Source of the DNA: Setoptus koraiensis
Lineage: Eukaryota > Arthropoda
Direction of reading: 5' to 3'
Assembly (NCBI GenBank): GCA_048013815.1
Contig: CM106585.1
Coordinates: 12,400,001 to 12,464,000 of the forward strand
Length of the DNA stretch: 64,000 bases
A program made the translations under genes and the position numbers. Shown piece by piece: positions 38,000 through 52,165 of this stretch. How positions within the stretch are numbered: position 1 is the stretch's first letter; every line of letters starts with the position of its first letter. The notes below the pieces were generated by a model. The model saw only the letters and a list, made by a program, of their open reading frames with translations. It did not search any database and was not told the DNA's origin.

Positions 38000-38256
38000 A
38001 TATGAGGATATCTGAGATTTCGCCTCTTCTACATTCAGCTGATATAACAAGTATGTGTTCAAGAGTGTACAGGTTGCCCTCTGGTTTCAATACAAGATCG
38101 TAGTGTGATCCATCCTGTCGAGTCAGATTCACAGTTCAACTCTGTTGACTTGTATTTCGAATAATTTATTTCCACCCGAAGGGTCGTGATTCGGAGCTCA
38201 TATTGGAACTCTGCAGTCTCTTCTGTTCTGAATAAATCTAACTCAAATTCAACAAG

Positions 38257-38563
38257 ATGGATAAATCAGATGACAAATGGAGGGAGACGTTAACACCAGA
38301 GGAGAAATACAAGTTATTGTTAGATGCATCTAAAAAATAGCCAGCCACATCGGCCAATATCGATATCAATGTGAAACCTCCTTGGTTTGATCAGGAGCGC
38401 TACGAGAGGGCTCAAGTTCTGGTGAGTGAAGTCTACTACCCAAGTATGTCACTATCCTCGTTCACAGGATTACTTATTACAATGCAAACACCTGAAATAT
38501 TGGAGGCACTGTTGAGGACAGGCAAATCTCGGACTGTTCCCGATCTATTACATCGTTATGCGG
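38257..38563 (+). pseudogene. Broken DUF2236 (MpaB/Lcp-like) gene fragment, cut by assembly gap
   Basis: Starting at ATG 38257 (MDKSDDKWRETLTPEEKYK), the frame meets a TAG at 38338-38340. It then continues in the same frame with PPWFDQERYERAQ, SEVYYPSMSLSSFTGLL and LRTGKSRTVPDLLHRYA until the run of N. The post-stop part resembles the start of DUF2236 oxygenase-like proteins, which bind heme and are common in arthropods and fungi. The stop suggests a pseudogene or a sequencing error. The rest would fall in or beyond the gap; no continuation is seen after it. Confidence 0.5.
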
Positions 38564-39063
38564 NNNNNNNNNNNNNNNNNNNNNNNNNNNNNNNNNNNNN
38601 NNNNNNNNNNNNNNNNNNNNNNNNNNNNNNNNNNNNNNNNNNNNNNNNNNNNNNNNNNNNNNNNNNNNNNNNNNNNNNNNNNNNNNNNNNNNNNNNNNNN
38701 NNNNNNNNNNNNNNNNNNNNNNNNNNNNNNNNNNNNNNNNNNNNNNNNNNNNNNNNNNNNNNNNNNNNNNNNNNNNNNNNNNNNNNNNNNNNNNNNNNNN
38801 NNNNNNNNNNNNNNNNNNNNNNNNNNNNNNNNNNNNNNNNNNNNNNNNNNNNNNNNNNNNNNNNNNNNNNNNNNNNNNNNNNNNNNNNNNNNNNNNNNNN
38901 NNNNNNNNNNNNNNNNNNNNNNNNNNNNNNNNNNNNNNNNNNNNNNNNNNNNNNNNNNNNNNNNNNNNNNNNNNNNNNNNNNNNNNNNNNNNNNNNNNNN
39001 NNNNNNNNNNNNNNNNNNNNNNNNNNNNNNNNNNNNNNNNNNNNNNNNNNNNNNNNNNNNNNN
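38564..39063. other. Assembly gap (500 N)
   Basis: Exactly 500 N, the usual placeholder length for a gap of unknown size. Confidence 0.99.
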
Positions 39064-39189
39064 TCTATTATTCCAAACCTAACAAACTCTTACTCTTGTG
39101 AGAGTCTCAACTTGAGATCTCTTAAATTTATGTAGCCACTGTGTCATGGACGCAAATCGGCGCTATTCCACACTAAACCGACTCACTCG

Positions 39190-40077
39190 TACAATCGCAT
39201 GGGTAGTGCATCTTCCCCTGCGCAGAACATAGCGCGAATTTGAAACAAAACGAAAGATTATGGGGCTTTCCGACTTTTTGGGGTGGAAAAATCGAGATTT
39301 TGCTATTTTGAGTCTCTTACACGGTGGGTCATGCCAGACATGATGGTGAAATTTGTTTCCGGAACTGACCACCAGGTAGCGTTACACCTGTGGAAGAACG
39401 CGTACAGTTAGTACGCGAATATACTGTGGCAGCGCGCACTTTTGCGCACTTTTCTCCAAACTTGAAATCACTCACTATTTGCAGTATTTCTCTCAAACTA
39501 TTGAACCCAAAAGCATGAATTTTTCACACGATATACTCTAGGGCGGCCTCTATCGTCTGAACTAAAATCAATTGCAAATTCGCACCCAATCGCTCACACT
39601 GTGCATACAAAAACGCTGACTCATAGAGTGCATATAGGAACGAATAGTTATATGCACAGTGTGAGCGATTGGGTGCGAATTTGCAATTGATTTTAGTTCA
39701 GACGATAGAGGCCGCCCCAGAGTATATCGTGTGAAAAATTCATGCTTTTGGGTTCAATAGTTTGAGAGAAATACTGCAAATAGTGAGTGATTTCAAGTTT
39801 GGAGAAAAGTGCGCAAAAGTGCGCGCTGCTGCAGTATATCCGTGTACTAACTGGACGCATTCTTTTTCCGATATAACACTACCTGGTGGTCAGTTCCGGA
39901 AATAAATTCCGCCATCATGTCTGGCATGACCTACCGTGTAAGAGACTTAAAATTGGGAAATCTCGATTTTTCTGCCCCGAAAAGTCGGATACCCCCTTAA
40001 CTTACAGTGCGCTCGGCTGTGCGCAGGGGAAGATGTACTACGCATGCCCCTGTACCAAACTTTAGTGACGCGATTGT
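39190..40077. mobile_element. Foldback element: ~420-bp inverted repeat with 43-bp loop
   Basis: Left arm 39190-39607, loop 39608-39650, right arm 39651-40077. The inner ~230 bp of the arms are nearly perfect complements (for example GCTCACACTGTGCATA against TATGCACAGTGTGAGC). The outer parts keep clear but lower identity with small indels. No open reading frame of note. It fits a foldback-type DNA transposon or long hairpin MITE; an inverted duplication is the alternative. Confidence 0.85.
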
Positions 40078-40174
40078 ATTAGGTCCTGGAGACACCACAT
40101 GTAAGGTGTTTTATTGATATTGTTATAAATTATTTACAATTATTTGTTAGTTACAACTAGCAGTCGTACGATAG

Positions 40175-42510
<2,336 letters not shown>

Positions 42511-42919
42511 CGATCCTGATATACAACCGTATCAACTGTGTACCCTGGTGCTCACTCAACTCAAAATGAGCATATCCGGTGGCTCACCACCTCGGATCTA
42601 ACGTCATGAAGCACATCGATGAAGGGCAACAGGTTTTCATCGAACCGGCTGCTCACTTCGCGTATCAACGGTTTTGGCTGGTTACGAAATCAAAAAAAGA
42701 CAAACCCAATAATACTTCATACCTCGGATCTTAAATTAGGGAATGCAATGAACCCGATTATATTCGGCTTTTTCAGCGAACCATTCAGAAAGATTCTATT
42801 TAGATCATATATCATATAAAAAACAGAATACAAAATCATTACGACGACATACTCACAACTGTCAGGGTAACATTAATGTTGGAAAATGTGTAGATAGAAT
42901 TTCAAACGCTTCAGCCAAG

Positions 42920-43420
42920 ATGCCAGTCAGCAAGAGCAAATTGGCCAGTCTCAACACCTTAGGATTGGTGATGCACAACAATGATAAATTAGCTCAAGCT
43001 GCAGAGCAAAGAGGAGGCGAAAAGAGGCACACGGTTCAACTGGTAGATAACCAGATATATCAATTTGGCCGAGATTCCAAAAGAGCCTCGTCCACTAAAA
43101 ACGTTGATGTAGATGACAAAAGACAATTGGCTAGTAACAAAGTCAGTCAGAAATTCATGATAACGAACAATTCAATTGATCTACCTCGTGTGGACAGTTC
43201 CTCATGTGATGATAACAAAATGATTCATGGTAGAGATAACAACTCAATTATACTTGAACATCTGAATAGTAGCTTTAAAATTGATGATGAAGAACAATTT
43301 GGGATTGTACAGTTACCAACTGACTGCCTGAATTACATTTCTCATGGCCACGATAATTCATACAATTTATTTATTCGCAATCCATCCCATTCTCATCGTA
43401 CCCAAAAATTTTCCAAATAA
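42920..43420 (+). CDS. Chimeric or truncated ORF sharing its N-terminus with the gene at 36444
   Basis: 166 residues from the ATG at 42920 (MPVSKSKLASLNTLGL). The first ~70 residues and ~35 bp of leader match 36444 closely. After NVDVDDKRQLA it has its own polar, Asn/Ser/Asp-rich sequence. It overlaps the 3' end of the opposite-strand CUB-like gene by 50 bp, and its last codons are antisense of that gene. It starts 105 bp from the divergent PRRC1 start. It could be a truncated duplicate or the first exon of a longer transcript; coding status is uncertain. Confidence 0.4.
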   Translation: MPVSKSKLASLNTLGLVMHNNDKLAQAAEQRGGEKRHTVQLVDNQIYQFGRDSKRASSTKNVDVDDKRQLASNKVSQKFMITNNSIDLPRVDSSSCDDNKMIHGRDNNSIILEHLNSSFKIDDEEQFGIVQLPTDCLNYISHGHDNSYNLFIRNPSHSHRTQKFSK

Positions 43421-46232
43421 ATGGATCTCGCTTTTTGCGCAATTCTGTATTCCTATGATTTTTTGGATCCCACTGTGGGCATTTGAAGGGAGGTACAATG
43501 TAGTCCGGCATAACAGGATAGTAAGCCCCATAAAATTGCAACGACGGTGTTTTAATATCTCGAACCACTTCGACGTAGTATTTGAAATTCTTTTCCAACA
43601 AGAGTATCATGGGGAATCTGTAGAGGCGTTTGCCGCAGAAACCAGCCATCTTAGTTCGCTTCGAACCGAGCTTGTACACTCTAATGCAATCGTTATCGTT
43701 CTCAAAGTTAAAGTAGTCCAAGGACAGAACCGTGGATCTATTCTGTTGCCCTTTGGTCGCTATGAGCCAGACGGATTGTTCTTCTTTCATGTCTAACATG
43801 GCAAAGAAGTCGTTATTTCCATAGGATAAGTAGCTGCACGAACTATTTTGTATTTGGTATTCGTAGGCAGGCAAATTTTTCAAGGCACTACCATCGCTCG
43901 AGTCGTTAAATCTTATCTCCATTGTCTGGCCCTTCGCAATAGAGATGAGTGGTGGTAGGGCCTCGTTCTCCTCGAAAGTAATGAGAGGAACATAGGGATC
44001 GATTGAGGTATCGAATACATGCATTGACACCTTTGGTGGCAGCGGATCCCTCAGTATAATTGACGCGTAAGGCTGACCTTTAAAGATATATTTGACGAAT
44101 TTTTCTTTCACCAAATCCTTCGGTCTTTTGATGATTCCTGTCTGAGCAACTGATCTGACATTAATTATGAGTCCGTTATCGATAAGATTATTTTCCGGTC
44201 TTATGATGGTTGGAGATTCGTAGAGAATAACGAGACTGTTACCCACGAAGCTTTTTATTGTGTTCTTATATAGAGGGCTCAGTTGTCTACCGACTGTTAA
44301 AGTAGTGTTGTCGCTGGGTATAAACGAAAGTGTGTCTTCTTGGTCAGTTAAATTCTTGAATTGTTTGAAATCCACCTCAATATATCCTTCTGGTGTAGAT
44401 GAAGCGAACATTTGTACACAGTTGTATGGATAACGACGTTTCTTTGTGGGCAGAATGAATGTAGTGTTATTTGGATCAAGAGTGTATGAAGAGCATTTTT
44501 CGTGAACACGCCAGGCTTGAATTGTAAGATCTGCTTCTTTTTCGTAAAGAAATTTTTCAAAAAATTTAATGCCACCGTCTATGTTTTTTTCAAGTGTCAC
44601 CTTGATTGGAGTTTCGGCATTTGATAGAGTATATCCATTTACCGAAGCTCTTGCCGGTGTTGTAACTTTTGCCTTGTCCGATTCCAATCGCAGCAATGTT
44701 CCTCCTGAATGTGCAAAGATATTGATATCAAAAGTGACACCGAAATAATTGTTGATCTCCAATTTTCTCACTTGATCGACGGATAAATCTATTTGTTTTG
44801 CACCCACAAAATAGTCAATATCAAGTTGGCGAATTCGTCGTTCGAAACTAGTTCTAAGTTTTATTATCCAGGTTCCTCTGTTTAGAGCTATCAATCCTCC
44901 AGGTTTACGCAGATTAACAATCATCCTTTTTTCTAAATCATATGTTCCATCAATAATCTCCAATTTGTCGGCGTCGTCTAGTTGAACTGACCGTATATGT
45001 AAGATGAGGCTTGACTCGTTAGAGGACCAAGACCAGATGCAAAGAGAATTCGATTTTAAATTCGGAGAGATGGAAAGAGTTCCTCGGTTATCAACAAGAG
45101 GTGATTTTTCGACTATGCGACAGTAAGTAGGAGATTTTGCTTTTTCCTGCTTTTTAGGTATAAATATTATGGAATTATTTCTCTTCTTATTATTGCCAAA
45201 TGTATATACAGAACTTATTTCGATCCAGTTATCCAGTCTTGTGGCCTCTGATTCTATGACATTCGGCGATTCATACAGAACAACAAGACCCAACGTTTGG
45301 AAAATTAATATTTTGTTCACGTAGTCAGCGGCTACTGACCTGTTGACCATCAATGTATTACCGTCGTCGGTCATAAAGGACAGTTTCTCCTCCTGATTTG
45401 TTAGACCCTTGAAATGATCAAAATACACCTTCTTATATTCTTCGAAATTTGAGCCAATTAATTTTGCACAAATGTACGGATTCGTAATGTTGGTTGATAG
45501 GAACAATGGAAAATGGCTTGGCTCCCATTCGAATGACGAGCAGTCAGATCGAACTGCTATGGCTTGAATCGTGAAACCCTCTGACTTTGAGAACTCCTGC
45601 TCGTCAATTTCGATTCTGATTGGAGTTGAAGTGTTGGACAATGTGTAGCTGTTAATTTTCCCCAAAATACCGAATTTACTTGGTGAATCAACTCTGCGCA
45701 ACGAAGTGACCGGCGAATCGTCATTCATTATCAGCAATGTTCTTTCTGGGTGTTCCCTAATTTCGATGTAGAATCTAACGCCATATTGGCTATTAATTGA
45801 CAAATTTCTTGTCTCTTCGATGGACAAATATATCGTCTTGTGACCTTCAAAGAAGGCAATCTCCATGTGGCGGTCTTGAATGGTCGAATCCGTGCCAACA
45901 AGTATGGTCCAGTTCCCTTTGGGTATCGCTACCAATCCCGATATGCCCGAATTGAACTTCATGGACCTACCAGGAAACTCATTGTCAATGACTGAAAAAT
46001 AGTCTTTCGAGGCCAATTTTGTGGACCGTAGATACAAAATGAGGCTTGCGTTTCCGGATGACCAAGACCATGAGCAGTTTGCATTTGGTTGAATTTGGTC
46101 CATGGTAATGGTCCCCTGACCATCAGAAATGGTGAGTTTTGATGAGTCCTTGCCACACGGAAGAGTTTGGACTGCCTTGATGACTAGAAGGGCCATAAGG
46201 GCCGACAAGACCAATGAGATGCGACTAGCCAT
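43371..46232 (-). CDS. Large secreted protein with CUB-like repeats
   Basis: 953 residues, single exon, ATG at 46232 followed by a clear signal peptide (SLVLSALMALLVIKAVQT). Two long homologous units of about 350 residues follow (about 25-375 and 375-720). Each opens with a Cys, then CSWSWSS/CIWSWSS, a DYFSVID/DKLEIIDG strand, a GNWTI/GTWII strand, YGVRFYIEI/FGVTFDINI, then SYTLSN-type and Y..C.K/..C.QM blocks. The C-terminal part (FNFENDNDCIRVYKLG, MAGFCGKRLY) looks like a CUB fold. Many N-glycosylation sequons. No transmembrane segment at the end. Likely extracellular (cuticle, gut or saliva), with function unknown. Confidence 0.8.
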   Translation of the reverse strand: MASRISLVLSALMALLVIKAVQTLPCGKDSSKLTISDGQGTITMDQIQPNANCSWSWSSGNASLILYLRSTKLASKDYFSVIDNEFPGRSMKFNSGISGLVAIPKGNWTILVGTDSTIQDRHMEIAFFEGHKTIYLSIEETRNLSINSQYGVRFYIEIREHPERTLLIMNDDSPVTSLRRVDSPSKFGILGKINSYTLSNTSTPIRIEIDEQEFSKSEGFTIQAIAVRSDCSSFEWEPSHFPLFLSTNITNPYICAKLIGSNFEEYKKVYFDHFKGLTNQEEKLSFMTDDGNTLMVNRSVAADYVNKILIFQTLGLVVLYESPNVIESEATRLDNWIEISSVYTFGNNKKRNNSIIFIPKKQEKAKSPTYCRIVEKSPLVDNRGTLSISPNLKSNSLCIWSWSSNESSLILHIRSVQLDDADKLEIIDGTYDLEKRMIVNLRKPGGLIALNRGTWIIKLRTSFERRIRQLDIDYFVGAKQIDLSVDQVRKLEINNYFGVTFDINIFAHSGGTLLRLESDKAKVTTPARASVNGYTLSNAETPIKVTLEKNIDGGIKFFEKFLYEKEADLTIQAWRVHEKCSSYTLDPNNTTFILPTKKRRYPYNCVQMFASSTPEGYIEVDFKQFKNLTDQEDTLSFIPSDNTTLTVGRQLSPLYKNTIKSFVGNSLVILYESPTIIRPENNLIDNGLIINVRSVAQTGIIKRPKDLVKEKFVKYIFKGQPYASIILRDPLPPKVSMHVFDTSIDPYVPLITFEENEALPPLISIAKGQTMEIRFNDSSDGSALKNLPAYEYQIQNSSCSYLSYGNNDFFAMLDMKEEQSVWLIATKGQQNRSTVLSLDYFNFENDNDCIRVYKLGSKRTKMAGFCGKRLYRFPMILLLEKNFKYYVEVVRDIKTPSLQFYGAYYPVMPDYIVPPFKCPQWDPKNHRNTELRKKRDPFIWKIFGYDENGMDCE

Positions 46233-46464
46233 TGATCAATAGTGAAATAGTTTCAATTAAATAATTCCAAGTATTTTTCCAAAAAATGCAGATACAAATT
46301 TGTTGAAGTTTACCGATGATTCATGTTGTGATGACGAGGAAAAATCAAGCTTAATAAATTCAATTGTTTCAATATATATATAGCGTTTCAAGCAGAGCGA
46401 TACAAATTCACTGTCAAGCGTACGGCAGCCTTCACACTTTGCCGACAAAGCAAATATTATTAAG

Positions 46465-46949
<485 letters not shown>

Positions 46950-47218
46950 TAGCAATTACAATATCCTGTGGTAACCAACTATTACATATATATAAAATAA
47001 TAACTATTATGCCAACCTCCAATATTGGCTTTATAACTTTTTCTCGCAGCTCCCCCCCCCCCTTAGATATCTTAGCCTCTCGTACGACTATGAAGTAATA
47101 AATATATAGTATATATTATATCGAGAGGCGGTAAAACACCACTCTTAATAAATTATATAGTTTTAACAATAGATATATCATAGCGTTCTTAGTACAATTA
47201 CATGTTATCTTGTTATCT

Positions 47219-49146
47219 CTAATTCTTTTCAGTGAATTGTCGCCATTTCCTCTTGTATAGATGTGCAACGCATTTGCTGAGATTGTAAATAATTGAATGA
47301 GTTGATATGCCAGTCCACTGTTCTATCCAATCATCCTCCTCAGCGAGACTCAACCTTTCTATCATGATTTCATCAAGTGTTCTGCCGTGAGAAGTCTTAT
47401 CACTAAGGTTTTCATCTGGTTTAATTTCATTGAAGCAAGCACTATTGATCTTATTTACACAGTCCAAATCAATTGGAACTGGCTGGCTGAAGGAATTAAT
47501 AAATGTACCAAGAATGGGATCGTCTAAAATCATACTATATGTGAAGAACCACTTGGAAAGTTGGCTATTTTCATCGGACTCTAATCCAATATTGCTTTTA
47601 TCATGTTTTAGGCCTTGGAAATCTTGAGAAATACAGTTGGTTAAAGTTGGTTGAATATCTAAAATAACTTGATTCTGAGGAATTCTGTTTTTGTCTTCTT
47701 TTACACTCTTAATCCTTTCTAACGATATCGTTATAGCTTGCTCTAAGTCGTGGTCACTTTTTCTGGCAATTGTTTGTTATCGTTATCTACTATATAAGTA
47801 GATAAGAAACTTTCGATAGTCGCTCGTCCGAAAACTTCTTGGAAGGCCTCGCGTGCTGATGAGACAAGTGACTCTTTTCTGCTAATCACCAATATTTTAA
47901 TACTGCCACCAGTGACTTTAAGTCAGTAAGAGATACGAAAAACACATTAGAGCTAGTGATAGAATTTTCATAAAAAAGGGTCGCTAAAACCCAATAGAAG
48001 TATACTCACAAAGAATGGGTTTCATTCCAGGATCTAAAGCAGCTACGACGGAACACAGTGAGCTCTTGGTTTTTTCGGCGATCTGATTGATGATGCCAGA
48101 AGATTTAAACCAATCCAATATATTTAGTTCATCATAAATCTCAACTTTAGTCAAGCACCCGACTGCTGGCTAGATTGTTGGTCAAGTGGTTTCTGCTGTG
48201 TTGGTTGTTGCTGTTGTGATTGTGTTGGTTGTTGTTCTTGTTTTGTCGGTTGTTGCTGTTGCAATTGTGTTGGTTGTTGTTCTTGTTGGTCCTGTTGTGG
48301 TGATTGTTGTGGTGGTAGTTGTATTGGTTGCTGTTGTGATTGCTGGTGGAAATGCGGCCGGGATTGCTGCTGCGTATCTAATTGATTTTGTTGCTGATTG
48401 CCAGATTGCTGCAGATTGGGATCAGCCATTTGTGGCTGGGTATTTTCCTCCGGAGGACATTCCATTGCGGGCTTGTTATCCATTTCATTGATGGCACGTT
48501 TCGCTGCGTAATTCATCAGTTTTTCTTCCAACAATTGATTGACCGATTGTAGTTTATGATGACCTTCCAAAAGCCTGTTGTTGTCGGTATAGAGGGTAGA
48601 GCGAGTCTGAGTGTCTACAGTCTAATTTAAATTAAATCTCTCAACTGGACAATGAGTTGAATGTGTGTTTTAAATAAATTTACCTGGTGTATTTATTAGA
48701 TCGTAGGGAGGTTACGAACGTAGATCTTTAAACTTTTAAGGAGGAATGTCACACTATCGATCGGTCACAACACTGAAGGCTAGAGATCGGTCACACTATC
48801 GATCGGTCACAACACTGAAGGCTAAAGATCGGTCACACTATCGATCGGTCACAACACTGAAGGCTAGAGATCGGTCACACTATCGATCGGTCACAACACT
48901 AAACGCTGTAGATCGGTCACAATATTTGTCACACTTTTTTTCTCGTCAGCTGAAGTATTTCTTTTTCTTTAGTTTTCCTGAAGATTTGGGAGATTGAGGG
49001 AGAACTGGGGAGTGGTAAATCAACAGCACCTTCCCGACCTACGATCTTCCCGCCTCAGTCCATCGACTGAGGGGACAACAAGTCTTGCCAGTATTTTAAA
49101 TTTTTGTCCATCTCCTCCATATGCTCGACAGTGGTGATGTTTTTTG
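47219..49146 (-). pseudogene. PRRC1 copy 2, broken
   Basis: Near-identical to exons 3-5 of PRRC1. It lacks exons 1 and 2 (the duplication ends inside exon 3). Exon 3 is split by the 383-bp insertion. There is a one-base loss in the last exon (near 47748, TCGGTGG to TCGTGG) and another in exon 4 (near 48155, AAGGCACC to AAGCACC). Each shifts the frame. Both losses are of one G in a GG pair, so sequencing error must be excluded. Confidence 0.85.
48701..49083. mobile_element. 383-bp insertion carrying a 42-bp tandem repeat
   Basis: Interrupts copy 2 relative to copy 1 between ATTTAT and CTTGCCAG, so its ends are known to within a base. It holds four 42-bp units at about 48749-48916 (TCACACTATCGATCGG plus TCACAACACTGAAGGCTA type). 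The rest is unique. Ends (TAGATCGTAGGG and GGGGACAACAAGT) show no clear terminal inverted repeat or target duplication. Family unknown. Confidence 0.6.
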
Positions 49147-52100
49147 AAGCCACAACATTTGACGTGGCATTCACATCCGCATGATATTGTACCACTATCA
49201 ATTGCGTGCCCTATATTTTTATCAGCAGTTCGCAAGGGCTGCGATAGATTGGATTGGCCGGAATCTAGACGATATTTCTCTTTACCACTACAGTAAATGC
49301 TGTCAGCGGAATGTTGGAATTAATTTCGAAGAGAAAAATTTCACTTCTCTCACCGTCTCCCTTGATCTCCCAGTTAGCACGCCCCTTTTATCTCCCACAA
49401 ATCCACATGAATGACACAAACTCCCTTAAAATAACTTCCGCAACACGATAACATTTTTCCGAAGGGGAATACTCTGTAGTTATTTAACATGCAATAAAAT
49501 GGGGGACGCACTCTTTTCCTTATGAAAACACAGCCACAGGAATCAGCTGTTCTGCGATAGGGCAGATCAGATGACTGCAGTGAACCGGAGTCAAGACTTC
49601 GAGAACCCGATCATATTTCTTCTGACTCATCTTGTATCTGATGTCGTATCAATTATTCAGCCCAAGGCTGGTTATGTTCCACTTCCATCTGAGATAAAAC
49701 AATTTAGACTTGCGAGCGATAGGTATTGATCGCATTCACAATTGTCAGGAATCACTGAGATGAGACTAGTGCTCGAAAAGAGCCCTTTGTTTCCTTCTCG
49801 CTCTAGAATCGTCTGCCAGACACAGAGTTACTACACACGCTTCTCACAAGATTTCTACACGAACAGCATTACAGTTTTGGTTACTGACACTTGTGAAAGA
49901 AGGTTCATTCTCCGTCCGAAAAAAAAATCTTTCTTGACCAAAATCATTACTACAACTGATGAGTTGAGGCTAAATGTATGGTAGTTCATTCATTTGATTT
50001 CTTCGATGGCATTACTATGAGGCTTGGGTGTCACGACAACCAACTCCGGTTATTGTACAAACTCCATCATAAGCGCCCCAACGAATTATTTTAGTTGTCG
50101 AGGGAAGATCCTTCGAATAATCTACCTGAATTCTTATATTCTTATATTCTCTTGAGCCTTCAACTCTTCATCTGGACAGTTGGAGATGAGGCAGATGTTG
50201 TTGGCACCAACTCTTCGGCTTGGCTACACCATACTAACTAAAAATTGATTGAGGCCAACATGTGTGACATTGGAAGTGTGTATCAACTTTAGTCACGATA
50301 GATAATAGCGACATGATTTATACAAACCGTACGCCGGAAACTGACTGGCAGCCACTCTTGATGCCGTCAAGTACCTCGCTTTGTTAAATTCTCTTTCTCT
50401 CCCTCTCTCTCTCCTCTATCTGTTGTGGCTTGTAGTGAAGTGTAGGAACGAATATTTCACTTTGTCAGTAGAAAACATTTGTATGATTAAACCAACCTGA
50501 GTTATGAGTTTGACATTAGATAGCATATTTTCTGTCTCGCTGAATGGCTCTTAGCCGAAATGGATTTGAGCTCATCGGGTGTACGCTTCCTTGGTCATTT
50601 AAACAAGACAACGGTAAATAATGGTATTTCTTCCCTTCTTGTCTAGTATGTATCATTGGCATGACTAGTGCCGGTTGGTGTCAGTCATTGTGCAATCGTC
50701 TAGTACTAAACTAACAGACAATTGAGCTCTATGAGCTGCTGCAACTACATCGATCAATGGCCATACATACTCATACATGTATGCATGTATGTATGTATGT
50801 AAACTTTCGACAAGACTTACCAACATGCTGAGCTTAGGTAATTGTTACTCATCTCATTGTGTACCTAACAAGAAGTGATACTTCTACTAGAGCCATTGAA
50901 AGAAAGTGAGAGATCTTTCTTTTAGCTTTAACTCTGTCTAGCTGTTGTGTAAGAGTGTGAAAGAAAACGAACTAAAGGTGCCATATGTATGCAAAGGATA
51001 ATGTTTGTTGTTGTGAAGAAGCGATAACATGCTGATTACATGAGTGCAATGTTCTTTCACTACTATTACCTAACTATCTTACTTCTGCTATGCTTATGTG
51101 TTTTAGTGAACATCTACTTGAAGTGAGACAAGTTGACCAGCAGCATGAATAAATGTATTTCCACTTGTTTCCCTGAACAACAGAAGACTTGTCTCTGATA
51201 GAGCGATAACCTCATCAATTCTCACCTTCTCTATTTGAGTGATCATTTGCCGATCACCAGCTACACTACCAAATTGTTGCCATAACAATGAAGATCACCA
51301 CCACTACTGTCAATGACATACAGTGAGACTCTCTTTCTCTGACTCTATTGACTCTAGTAAGTGTCCATAAACAACCTGTTAGCATGTTGCCCTTCTTTGA
51401 GCTTGCCGAGCGAAAGTAGAGAGAAAGGGAAAACTAAACAAGAGGAAAACTTTCAATGATAGAGAGTAACTGTCGAGCCGACTCAACCGGAGGATGGCGT
51501 TTACATTCCACAAGCAAAGTACTTCTATACAAAAGATGCCATTGCCTACCTAAATCATCTCAGTTTCATCTATGATCGCCGTCTCAGTCTACCATCAGAA
51601 TACGATTACCTGAATTTCTTTCCCTTCTTTCTTCCACATGATCTTGTTAGTGTCATAGTGAGCAATTACATTAGTTACGCGTTGTGCTTCTTAGTCGAGC
51701 TAACAAAAAGAACAAATGGACAGTCGACGCTATCCAAAGGAGCCATTTCATAAGAGAAAAAACATTTTGATGTTGATCGAATGTACACAATAAATTATTC
51801 GCCAAATGCCAACTAAATACCAGTCAACTAAAACTAATACTTCCATAGACCGCAATCTCCGATCTGTTTTGCCGATTATTGACCATGTCGACCAATGGTC
51901 ATCTCATAGAAGGACTCCACCGAAAATAATGATACACCGTCTATGATGCAGTTGCAGATTTGCAGTGATACGGTCGACTACTACAAACAAAACCTTAAAT
52001 ATTCACGTGTTAACATGTCATTTCGAAGAAACAAGTGATTTTTATCAACTGAGAGCACACACTCAATATTATTATGTAGCAACAGTCTTCTACTTATCAA

Positions 52101-52165
52101 AAGCAACAGTTTAATCATAAATATTGAAGAAAGAAAGAAGAGAAAAACAGCTTTGAATAACCACA
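49147..52165. other. 3-kb gene-free stretch
   Basis: No supported coding region on either strand. Short CT and CATG/TATG runs occur near 50395-50420 and 50766-50800. AACACAGCCACAGGAATCAGCTG at 49529-49551 resembles the inside of the two MITEs and may be a decayed copy. Confidence 0.5.

Noticed and set aside
48746-48997. Repeat protein MSHYRSVTTLKARD...
   Set aside because: A direct readout of the 42-bp (14-codon) tandem repeat inside the insertion.
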